16,904 nucleotides of DNA from a candidate division TA06 bacterium SM23_40 (GTDB lineage: Bacteria; LJUI01; SM1-40), in assembly GCA_001303705.1 (NCBI GenBank), contig LJUI01000075.1, positions 1-16,904 of the forward strand, in the 5' to 3' direction. This document shows positions 1 through 6,503 of the stretch, one piece after another. The position numbers were made by a program, and so were the translations under genes. The notes beneath the pieces are model-generated. The model was not told the origin of the DNA, did no database searches, and saw nothing but the letters and a program-made list of their open reading frames with translations. Within the stretch, counting starts at the first letter, position 1, and the number at the start of each line of letters is the position of its first letter.

Positions 1-66
1 AGTATAGCGCAATTCCCCTCCGATTGCAGCAGGGAAGATTCCGACAGACTGAAGCTGTGTCCGCAC

Positions 67-2055
67 TCACCCGACCCCGGACGCGATGCTTTCTCGCCGA
101 CGTCGGTTGCCGAGCCGTACCCTATCGGTCAACGCGAAGACTCCGCCAAGAACGACGAGCCACGATCCGTACCAGATCCAGCTGACGAGCGGTTTGGTAT
201 GCAGCTTGAGGGCGACGTGTCCATCCTCGGATACGCCACCGAAGATGGTATACAGGTCTCCCGCCAAGGTGGAACGGATTGCCACTTCTGTCATAGGACT
301 GTCAGCAGTGGGGTAGAACGCCTGGGCCGGCTCCAGAGTCGCGACGTGTCGCTCCCCTCGTTTGACCGAGAGTCTGGTGGTGATGAGTTGCGCATTCAGC
401 CTCTCGGTCGTTACGATCTCCTCGAGCCTCACCCGATACTCCCCGATCCCGACTTCCTCACCGACGACAATACTTTTTTGGACCTCGTGCTCAAAGACGG
501 ATGACCCCAGAATCCCGATGAAGATCGAAGCCACGCCGATATGAACTAGATAGCCCCCGAACCGCCTCCTGTCTCTCCATATAGTCTGGACAGATGCAGT
601 GAGCAAGGTGCCGCCGGTCTTCCGACACCTGACCATCGCCGCGCGTGCCGATTCGGCCAGGACCGATGCCACGATAAGGGCACTACCTGCAACACAAATG
701 AACCGGTACGGCGAACGTACATCGAATACCAGTGCCGCACCGACTCCCGCCGCCAGACTGAATCCCGCCGCCCACAGAGACGAGCGAGGGATTCCTGCCA
801 GGCCGGTGCGGCGCCAGGGGATGAGCGTACACACTCCGGTGAGAAGGAGCAGGAGAAGGGCAATGGGAGTGTTCACCCGATCGAAGAAGGGCGCAGAGAC
901 CGAGATCTTGCTCCCGGCGAACGCCTGCGAAAAGAGGGGAAACGTCGTCCCCACGAGCGTGGCGAACGCGAGGGCGCTGAACAACCAGTTGTTGAGCACC
1001 AACAGGCTCTCCCACGAAAAGAGACCGCCCGTCCTCAGCTCTCCTCTCAAAGCGTCGGCGCGCCACATGCCGATGGCGAGGACCGCCGACACGGAGAGGA
1101 GCATGAAGCCGATGAAGTAGGGACCCAGGGAGGAACCAGCAAAGGCGTGGACCGATGAGAGCACTCCGCTCCGCGTGAGAAACGTCCCAAAGATGCACCC
1201 CTCGAAAGTGAGTGCTGCAAGAGCCACGTTCCATCCCTTCAACGCACCCGTCCTCCGCTGAACCGCCGCTGAGTGAAGGAATGCAGTCCCCACAAACCAC
1301 GGTATTAGAGAGGCATTCTCAACCGGATCCCATGCCCAGTACCCGCCCCAACCCAGCTCTACATACGACCACTTCATGCCGAGGGCGATGCCGGCGGTGA
1401 GTGCGACCCATGAGAAGAGGCTCCATCGGCGCCCCATCTCCGGCCACTCATCGATCTCTCTCCTGAGCAGAAGCGCAGCCACGGCGAATGCAAACGGGAC
1501 CACATACCCCACGTACCCGAGATAGAGGATGGGAGGATGAAAGATCATCCCGGGATCCTGAAGTAGGGGATTGAGACCCTGACCGTCGAGCGGAGGATGT
1601 GGAATCGTTATCAGGGGATTGGCGATGCGAGCAACGAGGGAGGCAAAGAACAATTCCGCGACGCCGATGGTCAACGCCACGGCGGAGATGAAGCGCACCC
1701 CCACTCGCCTCCGCACCCCGGAGGTGAGTACTATGCATGCAAAGAGAGAGACCAGCCAGAGCCAGAGGAGGAGCGATCCCTCCTGTCCCGCCCAGAATGC
1801 AGATATCGTATAGAAGAGAGGGAGGTCCCGGCTAGTGTACTGGGCCACGTATCGAACACCGAAGTCCCGCGATGCCAGTGCCCAGATGAGTGCGCCCGCG
1901 GCGACGCTGACCAGCACGAAGACGGCGACAAGAGCCCAGCGCCCACTCGCGAGAGCGGCCCTGCTGCGCCTCGCCAACCCGACGGCAAGAGCGAACACAG
2001 AATAGATGGCGAAGAAGGGGGCAATGTAGAGTGCCACGAGCCCGACGCTATTCAT
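67..2055 (-). CDS. ccmF: Cytochrome c heme lyase subunit CcmF
   Basis: CcmF takes heme from holo-CcmE and attaches it to CXXCH motifs of apocytochromes c at the outer face of the inner membrane. The 662-residue product is close to the usual CcmF length (about 650) and is a multi-pass membrane protein. It shows the tryptophan-rich heme-handling WWD motif (WGGYWAWDPVEN, residues 236-247). Four histidines, H173 (FHPPILY), H261 (LHSAAVQ), H303 (SSVHAF) and H505 (YLVHIG), match the four heme-associated histidines known in E. coli CcmF; the first three even have the same numbers. That match supports the start at 2055 rather than the in-frame ATG at 2082. The start overlaps the end of ccmE by 8 nt (ATGAATAG), with GAGG upstream, so translation is probably coupled. 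A large periplasmic loop near residues 535-620 precedes the last membrane segment. It is the last gene of the operon visible here; the 66 bp to the window edge show no terminator. Confidence 0.96.
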   Translation of the reverse strand: MNSVGLVALYIAPFFAIYSVFALAVGLARRSRAALASGRWALVAVFVLVSVAAGALIWALASRDFGVRYVAQYTSRDLPLFYTISAFWAGQEGSLLLWLWLVSLFACIVLTSGVRRRVGVRFISAVALTIGVAELFFASLVARIANPLITIPHPPLDGQGLNPLLQDPGMIFHPPILYLGYVGYVVPFAFAVAALLLRREIDEWPEMGRRWSLFSWVALTAGIALGMKWSYVELGWGGYWAWDPVENASLIPWFVGTAFLHSAAVQRRTGALKGWNVALAALTFEGCIFGTFLTRSGVLSSVHAFAGSSLGPYFIGFMLLSVSAVLAIGMWRADALRGELRTGGLFSWESLLVLNNWLFSALAFATLVGTTFPLFSQAFAGSKISVSAPFFDRVNTPIALLLLLLTGVCTLIPWRRTGLAGIPRSSLWAAGFSLAAGVGAALVFDVRSPYRFICVAGSALIVASVLAESARAAMVRCRKTGGTLLTASVQTIWRDRRRFGGYLVHIGVASIFIGILGSSVFEHEVQKSIVVGEEVGIGEYRVRLEEIVTTERLNAQLITTRLSVKRGERHVATLEPAQAFYPTADSPMTEVAIRSTLAGDLYTIFGGVSEDGHVALKLHTKPLVSWIWYGSWLVVLGGVFALTDRVRLGNRRRRESIASGVG

Positions 2056-2458
2056 GATCCTCGTCTTCTCCGCTTTCCACATACTTCGAGGGACACGTCG
2101 TCATCAGCTTGGTCGCCTGGATCGCTCCGGCCTCTCTGTCGTACCTTCCTTCAACGATGATCTTCTCTCCTTCTCTGTATGTATCAGGTCTGAACCCATC
2201 GTAGATGACAGCTACGCTCGCCGCGCTGTCGGCCATGACAAAGCTGAGCTGTGGCCCCGACGGATCCCACACCGTCGAACCTTCCACGACCAACCCCTGT
2301 ATGCGCAGGCCTTCACCGCTGCTCTCTGTTCGGCCGTGTACCAGTTCACTTACTTCGACATAGTACGCGCCTGTCTCCCGCACCGCGCTCACTATGAGAT
2401 AGCCGATCCCGATAGCGAAGACGAGCCCGACCACAACGATCCGTTTCTTGCTGATCAT
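2048..2458 (-). CDS. ccmE: Heme chaperone CcmE, cysteine (CXXXY) variant
   Basis: CcmE is a periplasmic, membrane-anchored heme chaperone that binds heme covalently and passes it to CcmF. The 136-residue protein has one N-terminal transmembrane anchor (residues 6-25, after MISKKR), an OB-fold beta domain (about 35-120) and a short acidic tail. The usual heme-binding HXXXY motif is replaced by CPSKY (C122, Y126). This is the CXXXY form described for Desulfovibrio and archaea in the 'system I*' Ccm pathway. The start at 2458 has a good Shine-Dalgarno (GGAGGACGTTC-ATG) and sits directly before the anchor; a longer in-frame reading to 2683 would overlap rseC and add an unlikely Arg-rich leader. 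The gene overlaps ccmF by 8 nt. Family and motif are clear; that the cysteine binds heme here is inferred. Confidence 0.94.
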   Translation of the reverse strand: MISKKRIVVVGLVFAIGIGYLIVSAVRETGAYYVEVSELVHGRTESSGEGLRIQGLVVEGSTVWDPSGPQLSFVMADSAASVAVIYDGFRPDTYREGEKIIVEGRYDREAGAIQATKLMTTCPSKYVESGEDEDHE

Positions 2459-2573
2459 GAACGTCCTCCGAGGATACCCTCGCCGCGGTACCTGCTGATC
2501 TCCGGGTGGAAGGTGCTTCCGCCAGAGCAACCCCTGTACCAGGAGACGATGATCTCCCGTCCGGTCAGTCTCC

Positions 2574-3020
2574 TCAGCCCGCCCCCATCCCCGAGCCGAC
2601 CTCATCAGCGCGACTGACGATCTCGATGATCGTCGGCACGTGCCGCTTACTCCTGAGCATCCTCCTGTCCCACCATCGAGCAACCAGAAACGAGACGATC
2701 AGCCCGACAAGTGCCCCCACCACTCCAGTGTGCTGGCTGCCGCCGACCGATACGCCCACCGCGTACCCGATGAGGATGCCGAAGATGGGGACGATGAAGA
2801 CGACGAACGCAGCCAGGAGCACGACTCCAGATCCGATGCTGATCCGGACCGTGTCGCCGGCACGCGCGCCTATCGGATTGAACGCCTCGATGACGCGGCT
2901 GCCGTCAGCCCCCATGGTACACGCCGTCCGCGCACAACACGTCGTACACGCCTCCGACCCTTGAATGGCGAGCGTCGCCATCCGACCTGCTGCCGTCTGT
3001 ACCACCGCACGCTCGGTCAT
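2574..3020 (-). CDS. RseC/MucC-family (SoxR-reducing system) membrane protein
   Basis: This 148-residue product fits the RseC/MucC family. An N-terminal domain carries a cysteine cluster (CTTCCARTAC, about residues 26-35), followed by a small beta region (SRVIEAFNPIGARAGDTVRI). Two hydrophobic segments come next (about 65-90 and 97-115), then a basic cytoplasmic tail. E. coli RseC is linked to the Rsx SoxR-reducing system and to sigma-E control; in other phyla the family is common next to Rnf or redox genes. The cysteines could ligate an iron-sulfur cluster or be redox active, but this is not shown by the sequence. The start at 3020 has a clear GGCGGAGGACG-ATG site, 25 bp after the upstream gene. 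Its place just before ccmE-ccmF suggests a redox role, by context only. Confidence 0.82.
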   Translation of the reverse strand: MTERAVVQTAAGRMATLAIQGSEACTTCCARTACTMGADGSRVIEAFNPIGARAGDTVRISIGSGVVLLAAFVVFIVPIFGILIGYAVGVSVGGSQHTGVVGALVGLIVSFLVARWWDRRMLRSKRHVPTIIEIVSRADEVGSGMGAG

Positions 3021-3045
3021 CGTCCTCCGCCTGAATGATCTTCTC

Positions 3046-5355
3046 TCACGGCACAGCCATCCACAGCCCCGACCGCGGTCTCGCAGCTGTCAGGCCGATC
3101 AATATCAATGCACTACAATTCAACAGGAATACCCCGACCAACGTTCCCGGAATCCCCAGCACCGGCAGGGCGATGGCGCTCGCCACGAAGGCACCTGCCG
3201 CCGCGCCAAAGAGATCGATGGCATAGGTGATCCCGCCGATATGTCTCGTCCGCGGCCTGACATCGAGGTACAGCCCCACTGCCAGGGGGAACTGCACCCC
3301 GCCGAGTAACCCGGCTATCCCCGTGAGCAGGGGGATAATCCATTCCGCGGCTCCGAAGGTAGCTCCCTTCGTCTGCCAACCCATGAGGATGCCGAGAATC
3401 CCCAGGAAGATAAGCGGATAGAGCGTAATGATCAATTGATTGATGCCGTACAGCCTCCACCGGGCGGCGGAGGGAACGAGCCGCCTCGTCGACACCACAC
3501 TCCCCAGGACCAGGCCAAACATAAACGCCGCCAGGATGATACCCAACCTGGCGTACACGTACCCATAGATGATCTGAAACGAGAGAAGCGCGATGACCTC
3601 AAAGACGATCTCTGCGGCGCCCGTCGTCCCCACGGAGACGAGAATCCCTATCCCGCGAGCCGAGGGCAGCTTCATCACGGCGAGGGCGATGCAAGCCGTG
3701 GCCACGGCGATGGCGACCGCTATCTGCCACAGGTGCAGGCCTGCGAGGCGCTCGAGAAGCACCCGCTCCCCGCTCTGGAACCGAGATGACCACAGGATCA
3801 TATCATAGTAATACGAGATGGGATAGAGATCTGTGTTCTGCCGAACCGCCGGCCCCTGGGACATCCGATCATGCAGATAGCGAACGCGCCCGGGGTCGAG
3901 CCTGAAGGGAAGCGAGTGAGGGGAGACATAGGTAGTCTCCAACTGACGTCTCTCCATCCGCTCGCTCAGGACGCGATAGTCGGACGTCAACAGGCCAGAT
4001 TGGGACGAGGCAACGAAGATATTGGTCTCTCCTGGAAGGACCTCCACATTGACGAATACGGATTCGAGCGTCGCCCGAAGACACCGGAGAAATCGCGCTA
4101 GCTCAGGTGCGATGTAGTTCTCCGCCGAGGCGACGCGCAGGGCAAAGATGCCGCCTGCCTCCATGATGCTCGATACTTCGCGGAAGAACTCGCGCGTATA
4201 GAATCGATTGATCTGAGCTGTATACGGTTCCGGAAGATCCAGGATGACTGCATCATAGCGGGATCGCGTGCGTTTCACATACCACCGTCCGTCGCCCTCG
4301 ATGACTCTGATCCGGGAATCGTCGAGCGTACGTCTCACATCAGCACCGAAGAATTCCCTTGCCATCGAGATGATCGTGGGATCGAGCTCAACATAGTCGA
4401 CCGACTCGACTCCGTGTTTCAGTACCTCTTCGAGGGATCCACCTGCTCCTCCTCCGATCAGCAGTATCTTCCGGGGGTCCGGGTGTTCGAGCAGGGCAAA
4501 GTGAACCGCCTCCTCTGCGGTGGCACGGTCAGGATAGGTGAGGACGAGGAGCCCGCTTTCGTACAAGCTCGTCTGATACTCATCACCGACCACCACTACC
4601 TGCCCATAGATCGAATCGCGTACCTTCTGGAGCTGGAACCCGGACCACTGCCGACGGAGAAGACCGAGATCGAGTCGATCGACCAGGCCCGTGACCTGGG
4701 CGATAGAGGCCGCCGACACGGATCCAAGGATGAGAAGGGGGTAGACGATACTCGCCCGATAGCGAAACGCCAATACGCCGAGCGCTGCCACCGCGTTGAG
4801 GAGGAAGGCAACGATAGCGATAGTGAGTGGGGGGAATAGCCGGATGAGAATGAATGTGAAGGCGATCCCCCCGAGAACCGAACCCCCGGCTTCCAGGTAG
4901 TAGACCCACCCTATCTCTGCCGCCATTGTCCTCTGCTCTCCTCCCGCCAGGCGGCAGGCGAGCGCAAACGTGGCGCCGACTGAGAGACAGAGCGGAGCAA
5001 GGAGAACGAAGGAGGAGAAGAGCATTGGGCCGATCCCGACAACCTCGCCCGGCCCGACGCCGAGGGCTGATTTGACGGTTCTCGCTGCGACCAGGGAGAT
5101 GGGGACGAGGAGCGCCAGGGCCGCCTGGGCCAGACCATATGCCACGAGCCGGCTGCGCACAACGACACCGACGATACGGGCGCCAACCGCGCTTCCCAGG
5201 CCCACCCATAGCAGCCAGGAGGCGAGAATCGCTCCCAGAGAGAGCTCATTCCCATAGAAGGCGACGATGATCTCACGCATCAGGACGAGCTGACCGACCA
5301 TCGCGCCGAAACCCATGATAACCAGTGAAAAGGCCAACCGTCCTCGCACGAGCAT
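3046..5355 (-). CDS. Membrane-embedded spermidine synthase-like protein
   Basis: This 769-residue protein has a soluble aminopropyltransferase/methyltransferase-type Rossmann domain between two multi-pass membrane domains. Residues 1-215 hold about seven hydrophobic segments and residues 540-765 about seven more. The central domain (about 240-500) has the nucleotide-binding loop LLIGGGAGGSLEEVLKHG (from residue 299), the acidic ribose-binding end VELD (322-325), and EGDGRWYV (353-360). Where soluble spermidine synthases carry DSTDP it has DLPEPYTAQ (373-381). Membrane 'spermidine synthase-like' proteins of this plan are widespread and mostly uncharacterised; the substrate is unknown. The start at 5355 was chosen because the longer in-frame start at 5460 would overlap the prenyltransferase gene and adds a non-family leader; its Shine-Dalgarno is weak (GAGG abutting ATG). 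It follows the prenyltransferase gene by 76 bp and precedes rseC by 25 bp, so it is very likely co-transcribed. Confidence 0.85.
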   Translation of the reverse strand: MLVRGRLAFSLVIMGFGAMVGQLVLMREIIVAFYGNELSLGAILASWLLWVGLGSAVGARIVGVVVRSRLVAYGLAQAALALLVPISLVAARTVKSALGVGPGEVVGIGPMLFSSFVLLAPLCLSVGATFALACRLAGGEQRTMAAEIGWVYYLEAGGSVLGGIAFTFILIRLFPPLTIAIVAFLLNAVAALGVLAFRYRASIVYPLLILGSVSAASIAQVTGLVDRLDLGLLRRQWSGFQLQKVRDSIYGQVVVVGDEYQTSLYESGLLVLTYPDRATAEEAVHFALLEHPDPRKILLIGGGAGGSLEEVLKHGVESVDYVELDPTIISMAREFFGADVRRTLDDSRIRVIEGDGRWYVKRTRSRYDAVILDLPEPYTAQINRFYTREFFREVSSIMEAGGIFALRVASAENYIAPELARFLRCLRATLESVFVNVEVLPGETNIFVASSQSGLLTSDYRVLSERMERRQLETTYVSPHSLPFRLDPGRVRYLHDRMSQGPAVRQNTDLYPISYYYDMILWSSRFQSGERVLLERLAGLHLWQIAVAIAVATACIALAVMKLPSARGIGILVSVGTTGAAEIVFEVIALLSFQIIYGYVYARLGIILAAFMFGLVLGSVVSTRRLVPSAARWRLYGINQLIITLYPLIFLGILGILMGWQTKGATFGAAEWIIPLLTGIAGLLGGVQFPLAVGLYLDVRPRTRHIGGITYAIDLFGAAAGAFVASAIALPVLGIPGTLVGVFLLNCSALILIGLTAARPRSGLWMAVP

Positions 5356-5431
5356 CCTCAGATTTCTATTCGTTGCAGCCGTGGAGCGTCCGGAACAGGT
5401 CAGCAATGTTGCTGCGCCGAGCAACCGGCAT

Positions 5432-6382
5432 CTAGAGCAGCCGGTCGAGGAGATAGCCAAGCGTCAACAGCAGGCCCACGGTGAGATGTATGAGAATCGT
5501 TGTGGCGTTCGCGGGAACGAGTTCCAGACGGTCTTCATAGTGGAGCAGCGCTGTACGTCCCGCTTTTACCGCAAGGGGCAGGCTCACCAGCACGAGGAGT
5601 CCATAGGGCGTCAGGTGCCGAGCAGATACAGCGAGAATGGGAATCAGGTAGACAAGCGCCAGAATCACGACATATCCCCGGGCGGCGGCCTTCAGGCCGA
5701 GACGCACGACGAGCGTCCTCTTCCCCACGGCCTCATCCGCCCGCGAGTCCTGGAATTCATTGATGTACACCACTACCGCGATGAGGAGCGCGATCGGGAG
5801 GGAGGCAATAACGGGCTCCCAGGAGAGTCTCATCGATTGGACATAGTACGAACCCAGACACATGAGAACTCCGAAATTGAGGCCGATCATCAACTCACCG
5901 ACGCCTCTGTGTGCGAATCGGATCGGGGGAGCAGTGTAGAAAAACCCGCTCATGAAGCCGACGAGCCCGAGCCACAAAATGATGGGCCCGCGCTGCCACG
6001 CAAGGTACAGGCCGATGAGGGCGCCGATCGCATAGAGTACGAGCGACTCGCCCAGCACCTCTTTCGGCGTGAGGAGTCCGTTCTGTATCATCCGGCTCCC
6101 GCCGGTGAACGGCCGAACGAACTCTACGTTCACCTCATCGTTTCCGCTCCGATGATCGAAATAGTCGTTGGCCACATTCGTACCTGCGTGGATCAGCATC
6201 CCACCGACCAACGTCAGGGAAAAGAGACCCCAGTGAAAGATCCCATTCCGCGCCCACGCGATCGTTGCGCCCAGGATAATGGGGATCACCGACGCTGTAA
6301 AGAAAGGAGCACGCAGCTCCTTCATGTACACTCCCATCTTTCCCATCGTAAGGCCTGACTTCAGAGATTCAGAGTCGGGCAT
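5432..6382 (-). CDS. menA: UbiA-family prenyltransferase, probably MenA (1,4-dihydroxy-2-naphthoate polyprenyltransferase)
   Basis: MenA joins a polyprenyl chain to 1,4-dihydroxy-2-naphthoate in menaquinone synthesis, within the inner membrane. The 316-residue protein has about nine transmembrane segments and both Asp-rich motifs of the UbiA superfamily. The first is NVANDYFDHRSGND (near residues 69-82); the second is EFQDSRADEAVGKRTLVVRLG, of which the GKRTL-VRLG part is typical of MenA. Length fits MenA (about 300). Start choice: ATG at 6382 has AGAAGG four bases upstream; ATG at 6397 is in frame but its GGAG directly abuts the codon; the frame opens further to 6517, but that would run through the promoter. 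First gene of a five-gene operon. Confidence in UbiA family is very high; the exact aromatic substrate (DHNA versus another) is less certain, since no other men genes are visible. Confidence 0.88.
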   Translation of the reverse strand: MPDSESLKSGLTMGKMGVYMKELRAPFFTASVIPIILGATIAWARNGIFHWGLFSLTLVGGMLIHAGTNVANDYFDHRSGNDEVNVEFVRPFTGGSRMIQNGLLTPKEVLGESLVLYAIGALIGLYLAWQRGPIILWLGLVGFMSGFFYTAPPIRFAHRGVGELMIGLNFGVLMCLGSYYVQSMRLSWEPVIASLPIALLIAVVVYINEFQDSRADEAVGKRTLVVRLGLKAAARGYVVILALVYLIPILAVSARHLTPYGLLVLVSLPLAVKAGRTALLHYEDRLELVPANATTILIHLTVGLLLTLGYLLDRLL

Positions 6383-6457
6383 CTCGCCTTCTACCATCTC
6401 CTCTCTCGTCCCGCCAACACTGGAGGCGGCACGGCCGTATCGCATCCAATCCGCACG

Positions 6458-6486
6458 AGTATATGCAGCTCGACTCCTCGCGTCAA
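6458..6486 (-). promoter_or_regulatory. Sigma-70-type promoter of the menA-ccmF operon
   Basis: Read on the minus strand, a -35 box TTGACG (6486-6481) and a -10 box TATACT (6463-6458) are separated by exactly 17 bp; each matches the consensus in five of six positions. The predicted transcript starts near 6451, about 70 bases before the prenyltransferase start. The promoter lies just past the stop codon of the upstream subtilase, so the operon need not depend on read-through. No clear operator was seen next to it. Confidence 0.6.
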
Positions 6487-6503
6487 GGGGGCTCCGGCGG
6501 TGC

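Noticed and set aside
1-66. GGAGGGG followed by TTG at the left edge as the start of a further operon gene
   Set aside because: Only four codons would be visible and TTG is a weak start; it cannot be supported from this window.
5315-6358. Long plus-strand open frame (347 codons) opposite the prenyltransferase gene
   Set aside because: It is antisense to a clear UbiA-family gene and its translation is charged, low-complexity sequence without family features.
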